Assembly (NCBI RefSeq): GCF_014203045.1
Contig: NZ_JACHIF010000013.1
Location: 115,330-179,329 of the forward strand
DNA length: 64,000 nucleotides
Direction of reading: 5' to 3'
From: Prosthecobacter dejongeii
Lineage (GTDB): Bacteria > Verrucomicrobiota > Verrucomicrobiia > Verrucomicrobiales > Verrucomicrobiaceae
Positions 54,077 to 64,000 of the stretch are shown here, piece by piece. The first letter of the stretch is position 1. Every line of letters begins with the position of its first letter. The translations under genes and the position numbers were made by a program. The notes under the pieces are model-generated. The model saw only the letters and a program-made list of their open reading frames with translations, was not told the DNA's origin and did no database searches.

Positions 54077-57000
54077 TTAAGGCATCTGAACCGACTGGAA
54101 AGTGCGGGTGACAGGTGAATAGAGCAATACGTGCAAGCCATCGGCAGCGATGCCCATCCACGAAGTCGTAAAGGGCAACGAAGCCAGAGGGACAAGGGGG
54201 CTACCACTTGCGTAAATGGCGCGGTCTGAAAGCAAACGAGATCCATCCCGTGATATGGCTAAGATTTTCTGATTTAGGTTGCTTACGGCATTCAAGTTCG
54301 TGAGCAGGTAAGTTTGGCCTCCATAAATGAGCGAAGGACCAGTGGCGGGAATCAACAAAGGCTCTTCGACAGTCCCTGCGAAATAACTAGCCGTGACGAA
54401 GCTAACGCCCACCCCCGTGATGGCATAACGCACCAGACCGTGTGTAGTGCCGCTTTGTTGCACGGCTGCATACAGGCTAGAGCCATCTGCCGTAACGGCA
54501 GTAAGGCTGTTTCTCCCCAAAACCTGAGTAGCAGTGCCCACCGTGGCCCCGCTGGTGGATTGTCTCAATTGAAGGCTGTTTGCCGCACTCAAGGTCGCCA
54601 GGCGCCCAAACGTGCTTGCGTGAACCGCTACCTGCGGAGGAGAAACGGTGTAGGCCGCCTGCAAAGCCCGCGCGCCCTGCCGATGAGCGATCTGCACGCG
54701 GCGTCCGTCATCCACGAGTGTGTAGAGACGATCATCGGCTACATGGACCGTGAAATCCACCGCCGCATTCCCCACCTTCACTCCATGCTGGATGGCGGCG
54801 GTGGCCGGATCTACCCACAAGAGCCAGGAAGAGTAAGGTGCGGTCGCTTCACGATGCAGAGCATAGACGACAGGCAAGCTAGGGTCTGCCTGCATCTTAA
54901 GGACGTTTAGAGCCCCGAGAATTTCGAACTGGACTGGAATTTTAATGACATCGTGTCCCGAGGTCAGCGTGAGTTCCGCCACCGAAACACCCGCAGACAA
55001 AGAACTTGGGTTCAATGAAAGCAAAACGGTGGCTGGTCCGGTGCCAGAAGTTTGTCCGACGGTTACCCAAGCAACACTGCTGGATAATGACCAAGGGGTA
55101 GTAGCGCCTGCGGTTTGGATGGAGAGTGAATGCTGACTAAGTGCGGTTTCTCCAGGCATAGCGGCACTGGAGATCTGCCCCGGGGTGACACCTGCCTGAG
55201 CCATCCGAAAGCTCCACACAGGTCCTCTGACCACATGATCCTCAGCGGAACGGAGATCAATGCGCCAGTAGTAGCGCTGCCCCTGCACCAACTGCCCGCT
55301 GCCCAAAGAGAAAGTCGTGGAGGCAGACGAAGCATAAAACAGCCCGGGAGTCTGAATGGTAGCTGCCGCTACAGCGCTGGAATCCGTTCCCAAATAAACA
55401 TCATAGAATGAAACGGAAGGATCTCCAGACCAAGACAGTTCCTTGAAAGTTACATTTTGCGCTTCCTCACTCGCCACCCCTGGAGAAACCGCGATACGCG
55501 GCAAGTAAGAGGTATCTAACGCGACTATTTCTCCGGTCAAAAGATGCGCATAAATCAATCTCGATTGATTGGGCGAAAACGCTGTGACCTGAGTCGCCGC
55601 AGGTAAATTCTGATGCACCTCACCATCATCAGCACGGATGATTTGGGTGGCAGTGACCCAGATGTCTTGATAAGCCGAGGCATTGAAAATCGAGTCACCT
55701 GTCAACTTACCCTGCGGGCCCCCGGCTAAATCCGAGGTCGTAAAAAAGTGTCCCTGCGTGATTACCGAATCCAAATTAGCCCCCAGCAGGATCGGCGAAT
55801 GATGCCCGTCCTGAGCCAAAACAGCACTGGTGGCCGATAACTGCACCAAGGCATCCGTGGTACAGTCCACCCGCGCTAAAAAGGCAGAGCCCGAACTCCC
55901 CCAGCCCATCTGCGAGCGGGCATAAAGCGTGCGCTCATCCGGCGCTACGACAAAACTGCCAATGCCTACCAATCCAGGTAAACGGAAGGTAGCCCGCACC
56001 GCACCGGCGGCAAAGTCAAAGACGTGCAGCCCGGGGTTCTCCGTCGCATCTGTGTAATACACAATGCCTTCACGTCCAGCCTGCACATGGTACACATTTC
56101 CTACGTTCACGTGGTTAGGCAAGGCTTGCGTGGCCACGAGCTTGAAATCGTCCAAGTTCACGCGACTAACGGACTTCCCAGCAAAACTCACCGCATAAAG
56201 CGTGCGCTCATCCGTCGTTAGGTCCACGCTGCATACGTCGGTGGGCAGTGCTAAAATTTGGTCGATTGCTAACGTGGTAGGATTGATCGCCGCGAGAATT
56301 GAAGGTAGCCCCTCGTTCCCGCGCACCAATCCGAGCACCCGATCATGCCGGCGATCTGTCTGCAAGATGCTAAATTGCTTATTCAACACACGGCGCGTAA
56401 CCTGCAGCACTCGCGTAGCATTTTCAGTGGTGACGGTAATCAACCCCTGATGCAAGCCCTCGGCTAGAGAAGCGGCATAATTCAGTGTGATCTCTGCATC
56501 CCCCCGACCACTTAACCGAGAAGGGACGATCCAAGGAACATTTGAAGAAAGTGTCCAGGCGGTAAAAGCCCCATCACGGCATTGAAGACCAAAAGAAGAC
56601 GAAGGTGCAGAGACACCCGTTAGAGTAACGCTTTCCAGAAAATTTGTCGAAACGCTCAACTCTCCCGGCACGGTCTGGAGAGTCACCGGAATATGAACGG
56701 TGCCATTCAGTGGAGCATTGCTGGTTAGGGTAACCGTAGCGCTCTGGGTGTTCGGCACAGGCCCATTTGCCAGCAACGTGACGGGGAAGTAAGAAACTCC
56801 ACCAGCCGTCGCTGTTCCACTCACCTGCCCTAGAGATAACCAGGGAGCAGAATCGCCAGGGGTAACGGAGGCCGCCCAGGTCAACGGAATGCCGCCGTCA
56901 TTGCGAATCGTAAATACCGTGTTGAAAGACTGTCCTTCTTCTAAGGTCACATTCAAACTCGTGGAAGAAACTGACAGTGTGGGAGGCACGCCCGCTTGGC

Positions 57001-60000
57001 CAGCTACGGGAACAACCACGCTCGGAGTGATCGGGTTATTGGTCGTGAAAGTGAGATTTCCGGTCAACTGTTCTGCTGTTGTCGGAGCATAACGAACGGT
57101 AATATTGCGAACGGCATCTCTTGCCAAAATGATGGGGAATGTGGTGTCTAAAAGGCTAACATTCGAAGAGGGTAAAGAAGCTGCCGATATCACTAACTGC
57201 GAATTTCCCACGTTTTTGAGCGTGATTTGCCGTTGGGCCGTTCCCGGTAAAAAAAGAGTTCCGAAACTCAAGGCGGCTGGCGTGACTTGTAAAACCGGTT
57301 CTGCCGAAATGATGCGTGTGTAAAGCAGTCCCACTTGAGGCCGGGTGGGATCATTGGAAGAGACCGTGATTCCTTGGATCGAACTACCGGGAACCGTTAT
57401 GGCCGTACTGGCAGTGGTTAAGGTAACGACCTGACTTCCCCCTGGAGCGATGGTGCCAGACCTCACATCCAACACCCCTGTGGTTAGGCTGCTCGAGATA
57501 GACCACGTTAACGGTGCGATGCCTGTGTTTTCCAAAGTGATAGGCGCACTGACAGGCACCCCAGGTCGGGTCGAAAGAGTGAGATTCAGCGGACTCACTC
57601 GAATCAACGGGGCCGCAATTCCTGAGGCAGTAAGGGGAATAGAAACAGCCGTGCCTCCTTCTGAATTGGATTGGATGATCAACTGCCCTTCATAGGCACG
57701 AGCCTCCTGCGGCGAAAAGCGAACATCCAGGTTAAAAATTTGCCCAGCAGCAATGATCGCAGAAGGCTGTGCGGGTATGCATGTAAACGCAGCTTCATTG
57801 CAGGTGGCCCCCGTGATGAGGAGCGGGCTATTACCGACATTTCGCAAAGTCAGCTTTTGAGTCACACTCCCATTCACAGGCGTATAGAGAAAATCAAGCT
57901 TTCCAGGCTCCACGTTTAGCACGGGAGCCGTCGGCACCGTCAGCGTCACAGGCACCTCCACCCGCGGAGTCGCCGGAGCGTTTCCACTGACCTCGATGGC
58001 CGCTAGATACGTGCCTGCCGCTAGACCCGTGGCATCCAGTTTCACTCTCAGTCGTGAGGTCGTGTCATCGGGCAATGACTGCCCATCTCCAGTCACAATC
58101 TTGAGCCACGGAATGGCTGCATCATGGGCGATCGCCAAAATAAACCGCTCCATAACTTGACGTGCTTGCACATCAGAAATGGAGGTGCCCACACCAGTCG
58201 AAAAGACCAGAGCATAGAGCCGAGTGCTCGCTGGCAACCCCATGATATCGTGATTGTCCAAGTCCGTATTGGTCGAGAACGAGTGAGATAAATTAGGGTG
58301 GTTAGGCAAGATCACCAGATGATTGACCGAGGTCACTGAGCTGCCGGAGACTCTCTTCAGAAATCCCACATAGCCATGCAGGTGAATAATCTCCCCGGTG
58401 GCAGTGCCAGCCCCATCCGCCCCAAGTCCACCGCGAAAACGTAAAGTGGAAACACCGTTAAGATCCGCCGCCATGACGAAAAGACCAGGTTGTTTGCGCG
58501 TAAAATAGCGGCTGGAGTTCCCCAGATTCTGATCCGTCGAAATGGCACCGTCACTGTAAGCTACGGCCTGTCCAGCATTGAGATTGGTAGAAATCAGATT
58601 CCCGGCATCATACATGTTCAAGCCCCCATCCGTTATGCTGTAACCGGAGGTTCCTTCCGTGAAGGCATACACATTTGGGATGAGTGAAGTTAGACTCGCA
58701 TAACGCGAATTGAATCGCTGGAGCACCGTCGCCAAGCTCCCAGCATCAGCCGGCGAGTCGATTTCAACGGCGACCTGAGCGCTCCAATTTAGAGGTACAT
58801 CCCCTTCGTTTCGCACTTGCAGTTCGACGTCTTTCATCCGGTTGGGAAAGACAGATTCGGCGATCTCTCCCGGTAGAATTTCCATGGTCGCGGGGGACAC
58901 CACTTTTGCATTAACGGCCAACTTCACCGTTCCAGTGACACGACTATTCGTCCGCACGACAAGAGCTCCCTTGAAATTTTGGACTTTAGCCGACTGAAAA
59001 GAGCTATAGACAGGAACAGATTCACCGGGTTGTAGAGTCACTGTATTAGGCCAGCCGGGACGTAATTCGACATGCGCGGAAGTGATCGTTCGAATCTCCA
59101 AAGGCAGATTCCCCACATTGCGCAGTTCAAACGGCGCCGAAGCTAGATTTCCCTGCACAATTTCGCCCAAGTTCTGCTCTGCGGGCACGGCCTGCAAGAC
59201 CGATTGACTGCTTACTTTCAAAGTTACAGGCACCACCACCTCAGGGCGGTGGGGATCATTGGTTCGGATACGAATTTCGGACTGGTAAACGCCTGCCGCC
59301 ATTTGCTCAGTCATGAATTGCAAAGAGATCTCCTGCTGACTGCCTCCTGCCAAATGCACTGTATTGGCCATCTGTTGTAACCACCCCGCCTGCGCAGAGA
59401 TGGGGCTCAAGCTCCACTCCAAAAGTTCTCCGCCAGTATTGGAGAGCTTGATCACTCGTGTTTGAGGGATACCTGGAGACGCACTTACGGTTAGGCTAGT
59501 CGGCGTGACCTTCACACTCGGCAGCCGCGCAGCCACACCAGCCACAGGAACAAAGAAAAATCTCTCAGGAACATTGGCAGCGAAGACCAGAGAAGAATTC
59601 ATCTCTCCAACCTTAGTTGGCGCAAACTTTACCGGGATCTCTCGAGATTCACCCGGCAGGATCGTCATAGGCAGCTTAACTAGAGCTTGAAATGCACCAT
59701 TGAGTCCCCTGCTCGCCTGTAACGTTAGCTTGACCAGTCCATGATTGGACAGAACTAATGTTTGAGTCTGCGATTGCCCAACATAGGTTTTGCCAAAAGA
59801 TACCCCTTGATAAACCGGCACTGGAGCTGGGATCACCGTCATTACCAAGCCACCATTTAAAACAGGAGTATCAGGATCGTCCGTATCCCCACTTAGCCAA
59901 GCTGCATACATCCCAGGCTCTAAGGTCTGCGCCCGAAAACGCACTGTCACACTGGCCGACTTCCCCCGCGCAATGGTAAGCTCTGAGCTTCTTTCAACTT

Positions 60001-63000
60001 CGGCCCACTCCATCGCCGGAGTATCCACGAGTTCTAAACGAGGGCGCACATGCAGAATTCCCTTACCCGTATTTTTAAAGGTAAAGGTGCGAGTGAAAGT
60101 CTGTCCTTGTAATAACCGCACGTCGGCACGCAATGGACTCATGCTCACCTTAGGCGCATCCACATGGGTGCCGTTCACTGGCACTGTCCACAAGACATGC
60201 CTTGGATCATTGGTCACTAGATTGAATTCGGCCTGATGAAACCCTAGTGCAGCCTTTGCCAAAAAGGAGATTTTGAGAACCTGGGAATCACCTGGCCTAA
60301 CCGTTAAAACTTCAGATGGAATCACTGCAAAAGCAGCGGCTCCCACGCCAGTAAAGCTACCGGGTTGAAGAATTAAATCGGCCGTTCCGTCATTGGTAAC
60401 GATGATATCACGAGTGACTGGAGTGCGCTCAATGACGTCTCCAAACTCCAGGCTTTCTTGACTCAGCTTAACTTTAGGCGCTTCCAAAATCGTCATCACG
60501 ACCGGGAGGACAGAAGACGGTTCATCTGGAATATTGGATCCGATAATCAACGAGGCACGATGGGCGCCCGCAGCTTCTTCACGACTGTCCAAACTCAAAG
60601 TGATATCCTGCTCCTGCCCTGGTGCCAAAGTTCCGAACAATGGCGTACAACTCAGCCAGGAAGGTCCCGCTAAAAGTCCGTCTATGATTTGGTTGGCGAA
60701 CCGACGACCATCGCCCGTGGTAAAATTACTCGAATTCGTGATTTCATTGCCTACAACAACGACGATACCACTGCCTAACAACGAAACCGCTGCATGTGTG
60801 GAGCCGTCAGGCTCCCGAACTAACGGGACAGCCATACCACTCAGATTGAGAGTCCATCCCACCGCCAACTCTCGCAGAGAGATCACCCCTGCCGTGATCG
60901 GATGAGGCAAGATATCAGTCAGGGTCAAATCACGGTATGTTTTGGAAACTGGCTGAATTCCCGTCCCCGCCAATAAAGTTTCAGCTGGTAAGACCGAGGA
61001 AAAATTATCTGCCTCACATAGAAGTCCTGCGCCGGCTTGAACAACCGCACGCAGGTTGTTTAAATCGCTTGGCGTCAGATTGGTAATGGTATCATCCAAA
61101 AAGATCACGTGAATCCCCTTCAATTTGGCAGCCGTCAGAGGGGGCGACAACGTTACCACCACAGCGCCTCGAGCCTGTAAGTCTGCAATCAAAACCGAGC
61201 GGCTCACCGAGGTGGCCACAGCTCCGATCGTCACACCTTGAAGGTTACCGGACGCTCCTGTGATGGCAGGTATTTCTTGCGCTAAATCCGGCATGGATCC
61301 GACAACTAAATCAGGAACTTCCGATGATGAAACTGTCGTTGCAGGCAAGGAAAGACTGCTCGGCTCTTCAGCCACCTGTCGAGCTCGTAAATTCCATTCC
61401 AAAGGAGCTGTGCCATGATTGGTCAGAGTTATCCGCCGCTCTATCACGTCGCCACGTAGAATCTCTGACATCACAGACGCAGGACTGATCCCCAATTGAG
61501 GGCGGCTCAAGGCGAAGTCCAAGCCTGCTCGTCCAGGCGGAGCGATCACCTCTTGAGCAGCGCTTTTTAAAAAACCTTGGGCACTAGCGATGGCCTGATA
61601 GACGCCGTCTGTTAAAATGGTGCTAAACCGTCCCTCTTGATTGGTCGTGGCAGTCACCACACTAGGCCCTGTCAAAATCACGGTTGCATTGGCTAGAACA
61701 GAACCATCCTCAAGATCTGTGACACGGCCATTGACTACACTCGAACTGTAAAGACGAAATGGATAACGCAGAACCTGCAATTGCTGAGGAACTCCGTAGC
61801 GTAGAGTGAATACCAGCTCTTCCGAGTACGGTGTCGTTACGTCGGCGCCAGCCGTCACAACGAAACCATTAGAATCGTTGATTCTTTCACCTGGCTGCAA
61901 AGTGCCTACTTCCTTCAAATTCTGTGGAATATTGACGCGTGAAGCCGCCCCTGCACTGCTCGTCACCATGGTGACCACGTTTGTGGCAGGCTGAGTTCCG
62001 CGATTGATGACGGAAAACTCAATGACGAAAGATTCGCCTGGGTTAGGGATACCATCTCCATTACCGCTGCCCACCTCTCGCACCGCCGTCACGGTCAGAA
62101 GAGGATAAGGACCAGCAAAAGAATTCACTAGCTTTTGAGCATTCAATCGGCCTCCTGAAACAGTGCGCCCGGCCAAAGCCGGGACTGTATCCACCGTATG
62201 TAAAAGCTTATTTTTAAGCTCTGCCGCACTCACCATTGGGGCGATGCTTTTTGCCAAAGCTAAAGCGCCCGATACATGAGGCGTTGCCATAGACGTGCCG
62301 CTGAGAGTCGCAAAAGAGGGACCTGGTACCGTACTGTAAATGGAAGAACCCGGTGCAGCCACGTCAACGGTGGTTAGGCCGAAATTGGAAAAGCTGGAGT
62401 AAATGTCACTCGCCGTGGTGGAAGCTACGGCAATGACATTTTCCGAAGTGTAATTGGCAGGGTAGTGAGCGTCGGCATCGTTATCGGTGCCATCGTTACC
62501 CGCAGCGGCGACGAACAAAATTTGGTCTGCTCCAGCATCATCAATTGCCTGCTTTAAAAGTGAGCTGAAACCGCCCCCGCCCCACGAGTTCGAGGTTAAA
62601 TCAACGCCCAAAGCCGTGGCGTAATTCACGCACTCGATAGCATCTGAAGTAGATCCACCTCCAGGGCCCAAAAATCGAAGTCCCACCAAGGATACTTGCC
62701 AGCAGACACCGACCACCCCAGCGCGGTTGTTCCCAACAGCCCCAATCGTACCAGCGCAATGAGTGCCGTGGCCATCTTCATCCATGGAATTGTTATCATT
62801 GGAAAAGAAGTCCCAACCATAGACATCGTCCACAAACCCATTGCCATCGTCATCCACGAAGTTCCCCGGAATCTCTCCAGGGTTTTTCCACACATTGGTA
62901 GCCAAATCCGGGTGATTACGATCCAATCCAGTATCAATAACCGCTACAAGGACGTCTTTCGATCCCGTGGTTATATCCCAGGCCTCAGGCGCATCAATGT

Positions 63001-63766
63001 CCGCATCCAATACGCCACCGGTTTGGCCCGTATTGTGCATGCCCCACAAACTGGCAAAGCTTGTATCATCTGGGGCAAGTGTTGGGAACACCACATAATC
63101 ACGCTCAGCCACAGCCATCGTGGGTTCAGGGTTTTTCGTAAAGTCCCTTTGAAATGCGGCTAAAATAGCCTTCTCAGCCTCCAGACTAACTTGATTCGTC
63201 GCTATTAATTTGACCGAAGTTGTCTTCAGTTCATGCCGAATATAGAAACCATTTTTTTTCGCCCATCCAGCGATTGCCGACTCAGAAATTCCATCTGGGA
63301 ATCGAACTAAAAGGTGATCAGCCACCGAGTATTCTCGCCTGACAGTGGGAGGAGATCGCCCCATTTCGCGAATGAAAACTTCTTCACGTATCAAGGGATA
63401 CTTGAAGTCTGTGCGCCATAGTCGCTCCTCTCGCGTGATTTGTTTGGCTGCATCATAGGTCTTCTTTTCGGCAAGCATGGCGGCTCCCTTCAGGAGTCGT
63501 TGTTCATACAGATTGGCGGGACCTTTGACAGAAAGTTGATCGCTGGGAGCTGAATTTAAAATCTTTGGAGCTGATCCCGACTCCCGCGTGCCTTCTTTAG
63601 TCAAACTGGATGAAGCTACGGTATGTGCCGAGGAAGATTTGGCAGCAAGTTTGGCCTTCTCATTCACTCCGTCAGGCAAACTCATCACAGCACATGTGAT
63701 GACAATGCCAATACAAAGAGCTAAAAGGCATAAAAAAAACCGAACCCATGGTTTCGGAAGTATCAT
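54077..63766 (-). CDS. Giant secreted subtilisin-like (S8) protease with Ig-like repeats and C-terminal beta-propeller
   Basis: A 3229-residue protein. The N-terminal hydrophobic segment (about 8-30) is a signal or anchor; a prodomain follows to about 235. The S8 triad is Asp near 279 (AVIDTGLDRNHPDL), His near 333 (DGHGTHCAGTIGA) and Ser near 491 (SGTSMATPHVSGALAL), all intact. A carboxypeptidase-regulatory-like domain sits near 674 (VVNGRVTDLEDGS). From about 790 to 2440 run many ASPM-SPD-2-Hydin/BACON-like beta domains (LEFGDVIERTPVTRDIIVTNDG, LRVGNSPL-like motifs). From about 2470 a YncE-like beta-propeller appears (LAAINPTTLAIDQIL). No sorting motif was recognised at the C terminus. Confidence 0.93.
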   Translation of the reverse strand: MILPKPWVRFFLCLLALCIGIVITCAVMSLPDGVNEKAKLAAKSSSAHTVASSSLTKEGTRESGSAPKILNSAPSDQLSVKGPANLYEQRLLKGAAMLAEKKTYDAAKQITREERLWRTDFKYPLIREEVFIREMGRSPPTVRREYSVADHLLVRFPDGISESAIAGWAKKNGFYIRHELKTTSVKLIATNQVSLEAEKAILAAFQRDFTKNPEPTMAVAERDYVVFPTLAPDDTSFASLWGMHNTGQTGGVLDADIDAPEAWDITTGSKDVLVAVIDTGLDRNHPDLATNVWKNPGEIPGNFVDDDGNGFVDDVYGWDFFSNDNNSMDEDGHGTHCAGTIGAVGNNRAGVVGVCWQVSLVGLRFLGPGGGSTSDAIECVNYATALGVDLTSNSWGGGGFSSLLKQAIDDAGADQILFVAAAGNDGTDNDADAHYPANYTSENVIAVASTTASDIYSSFSNFGLTTVDVAAPGSSIYSTVPGPSFATLSGTSMATPHVSGALALAKSIAPMVSAAELKNKLLHTVDTVPALAGRTVSGGRLNAQKLVNSFAGPYPLLTVTAVREVGSGNGDGIPNPGESFVIEFSVINRGTQPATNVVTMVTSSAGAASRVNIPQNLKEVGTLQPGERINDSNGFVVTAGADVTTPYSEELVFTLRYGVPQQLQVLRYPFRLYSSSVVNGRVTDLEDGSVLANATVILTGPSVVTATTNQEGRFSTILTDGVYQAIASAQGFLKSAAQEVIAPPGRAGLDFALSRPQLGISPASVMSEILRGDVIERRITLTNHGTAPLEWNLRARQVAEEPSSLSLPATTVSSSEVPDLVVGSMPDLAQEIPAITGASGNLQGVTIGAVATSVSRSVLIADLQARGAVVVTLSPPLTAAKLKGIHVIFLDDTITNLTPSDLNNLRAVVQAGAGLLCEADNFSSVLPAETLLAGTGIQPVSKTYRDLTLTDILPHPITAGVISLRELAVGWTLNLSGMAVPLVREPDGSTHAAVSLLGSGIVVVVGNEITNSSNFTTGDGRRFANQIIDGLLAGPSWLSCTPLFGTLAPGQEQDITLSLDSREEAAGAHRASLIIGSNIPDEPSSVLPVVMTILEAPKVKLSQESLEFGDVIERTPVTRDIIVTNDGTADLILQPGSFTGVGAAAFAVIPSEVLTVRPGDSQVLKISFLAKAALGFHQAEFNLVTNDPRHVLWTVPVNGTHVDAPKVSMSPLRADVRLLQGQTFTRTFTFKNTGKGILHVRPRLELVDTPAMEWAEVERSSELTIARGKSASVTVRFRAQTLEPGMYAAWLSGDTDDPDTPVLNGGLVMTVIPAPVPVYQGVSFGKTYVGQSQTQTLVLSNHGLVKLTLQASRGLNGAFQALVKLPMTILPGESREIPVKFAPTKVGEMNSSLVFAANVPERFFFVPVAGVAARLPSVKVTPTSLTVSASPGIPQTRVIKLSNTGGELLEWSLSPISAQAGWLQQMANTVHLAGGSQQEISLQFMTEQMAAGVYQSEIRIRTNDPHRPEVVVPVTLKVSSQSVLQAVPAEQNLGEIVQGNLASAPFELRNVGNLPLEIRTITSAHVELRPGWPNTVTLQPGESVPVYSSFQSAKVQNFKGALVVRTNSRVTGTVKLAVNAKVVSPATMEILPGEIAESVFPNRMKDVELQVRNEGDVPLNWSAQVAVEIDSPADAGSLATVLQRFNSRYASLTSLIPNVYAFTEGTSGYSITDGGLNMYDAGNLISTNLNAGQAVAYSDGAISTDQNLGNSSRYFTRKQPGLFVMAADLNGVSTLRFRGGLGADGAGTATGEIIHLHGYVGFLKRVSGSSVTSVNHLVILPNHPNLSHSFSTNTDLDNHDIMGLPASTRLYALVFSTGVGTSISDVQARQVMERFILAIAHDAAIPWLKIVTGDGQSLPDDTTSRLRVKLDATGLAAGTYLAAIEVSGNAPATPRVEVPVTLTVPTAPVLNVEPGKLDFLYTPVNGSVTQKLTLRNVGNSPLLITGATCNEAAFTCIPAQPSAIIAAGQIFNLDVRFSPQEARAYEGQLIIQSNSEGGTAVSIPLTASGIAAPLIRVSPLNLTLSTRPGVPVSAPITLENTGIAPLTWSISSSLTTGVLDVRSGTIAPGGSQVVTLTTASTAITVPGSSIQGITVSSNDPTRPQVGLLYTRIISAEPVLQVTPAALSFGTLFLPGTAQRQITLKNVGNSQLVISAASLPSSNVSLLDTTFPIILARDAVRNITVRYAPTTAEQLTGNLTFTTNNPITPSVVVPVAGQAGVPPTLSVSSTSLNVTLEEGQSFNTVFTIRNDGGIPLTWAASVTPGDSAPWLSLGQVSGTATAGGVSYFPVTLLANGPVPNTQSATVTLTSNAPLNGTVHIPVTLQTVPGELSVSTNFLESVTLTGVSAPSSSFGLQCRDGAFTAWTLSSNVPWIVPSRLSGRGDAEITLNYAASLAEGLHQGLITVTTENATRVLQVTRRVLNKQFSILQTDRRHDRVLGLVRGNEGLPSILAAINPTTLAIDQILALPTDVCSVDLTTDERTLYAVSFAGKSVSRVNLDDFKLVATQALPNHVNVGNVYHVQAGREGIVYYTDATENPGLHVFDFAAGAVRATFRLPGLVGIGSFVVAPDERTLYARSQMGWGSSGSAFLARVDCTTDALVQLSATSAVLAQDGHHSPILLGANLDSVITQGHFFTTSDLAGGPQGKLTGDSIFNASAYQDIWVTATQIIRADDGEVHQNLPAATQVTAFSPNQSRLIYAHLLTGEIVALDTSYLPRIAVSPGVASEEAQNVTFKELSWSGDPSVSFYDVYLGTDSSAVAAATIQTPGLFYASSASTTFSLGSGQLVQGQRYYWRIDLRSAEDHVVRGPVWSFRMAQAGVTPGQISSAAMPGETALSQHSLSIQTAGATTPWSLSSSVAWVTVGQTSGTGPATVLLSLNPSSLSAGVSVAELTLTSGHDVIKIPVQFEILGALNVLKMQADPSLPVVYALHREATAPYSSWLLWVDPATAAIQHGVKVGNAAVDFTVHVADDRLYTLVDDGRRVQIAHRQGARALQAAYTVSPPQVAVHASTFGRLATLSAANSLQLRQSTSGATVGTATQVLGRNSLTAVTADGSSLYAAVQQSGTTHGLVRYAITGVGVSFVTASYFAGTVEEPLLIPATGPSLIYGGQTYLLTNLNAVSNLNQKILAISRDGSRLLSDRAIYASGSPLVPLASLPFTTSWMGIAADGLHVLLYSPVTRTFQSVQMP

Positions 63767-63904
63767 CTTTAGATTCCAGCAAAAAGAGGAGTGAATGACA
63801 AGTCAAAAGATTCACAAAGAACAGTTCTGACTTGGAGAAGGTGATTGATTCATCACCCGAATCGATAGTGCCACGTATTATACGATTCCCCCGAGCTTAG
63901 GGAA
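63767..63904. other. Upstream region of the giant protease gene
   Basis: Between the protease start and the rRNA terminator. A TATAAT-like box on the minus strand lies at 63877-63882, but the -35 position is poor; it is mentioned only as a possible promoter element. Confidence 0.35.
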
Positions 63905-63944
63905 CAAAAAAACCCCTCCTGATCATTGCTGAAGAGGAGGGGTT
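63905..63944 (-). terminator. Terminator of the rRNA operon
   Basis: On the minus strand AACCCCTCCT (63935-63944) pairs with AGGAGGGGTT (63911-63920), followed by a T run at 63905-63911, just beyond the 5S rRNA 3' end. Confidence 0.9.
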
Positions 63945-63950
63945 ATAAAC

Positions 63951-64000
63951 TGGCGGCGACCTACTTTCGCAGGGCCTATCGCCCAACTATCATCGGCGCA
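63951..64000 (-). rRNA. rrf: 5S ribosomal RNA, 3' part
   Basis: The complement reads TGCGCCGATGATAGTTGGGC, then GCGAAAGTAGGTCGCCGCCA, matching the conserved 3' half of bacterial 5S rRNA (GCGCCGATGGTAGT ... GCGAGAGTAGG). The 5' part and presumably 23S and 16S lie beyond the window. Confidence 0.93.

Overview
The window looks like a chromosomal segment of a Verrucomicrobiota bacterium, most likely Verrucomicrobiales near Prosthecobacter. The evidence is the gene content: secreted PVC-type proteins (a PSD1 cytochrome with DUF1549/DUF1553, two heme-binding CxxCH dehydrogenase-like proteins, a DUF1080 protein and a PQQ-type beta-propeller), a giant multi-domain subtilase, and dispersed GC-rich palindromic repeats. 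Genus-level placement is inference. No transposase, integrase, phage structural gene, tRNA or CRISPR array was recognised.

Layout. 1-7.5 kb is mostly housekeeping: the end of a general-stress flavin-fold protein, a BON-like membrane protein with a coiled-coil partner, YjbQ, SmpB, RNA polymerase omega, a Tat-exported sugar isomerase-like protein, glutathione peroxidase, a small lipoprotein and an adenylate-forming enzyme. 7.6-15.7 kb is an accessory island on the minus strand: an MmeI-like DNA methyltransferase with no visible nuclease site, a 122-aa unknown, a DUF1016/YhcG PD-(D/E)XK nuclease, an SF2 helicase and a GIY-YIG protein. It reads as a defence or restriction-modification-like module and is the best candidate for an undescribed system. 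Its DUF1016 gene carries four in-frame 39-bp units, each a hairpin whose arms differ between units yet stay complementary.

16-19.3 kb encodes a surface O-acylation set (SGNH, MBOAT, P-loop kinase). 19.6-22 kb has pyruvate dehydrogenase E2 and E1 beta. 22.2-26.3 kb has four secreted proteins in a row on the plus strand. 26.3-35 kb holds a zinc-ribbon protein, an elongation factor P with an unusual loop, a 93-bp tandem repeat, an M20 peptidase plus dipeptide epimerase operon, an rRNA methyltransferase, MutL and an A-type Fe-S carrier. 35.4-41.1 kb has a CxxCH protein and a NarL-type two-component pair.

41.3-47.2 kb is a type I restriction-modification locus (hsdM-hsdS-four-helix-bundle/zinc-finger gene-hsdR). 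The embedded accessory gene is flanked on both sides by short degenerate 9-bp-phased repeats that fill the gaps. 47.6-54 kb has a PSD1 protein convergent with a large HEAT-type CxxCH protein. 54-63.8 kb is one 3229-aa subtilase with many Ig-like and beta-propeller regions. The window ends in the 3' part of a minus-strand 5S rRNA with its terminator.

The two restriction or defence loci, separated by about 26 kb of ordinary genes, and the secreted catabolic or redox proteins are the accessory themes; the rest is core metabolism and information processing.
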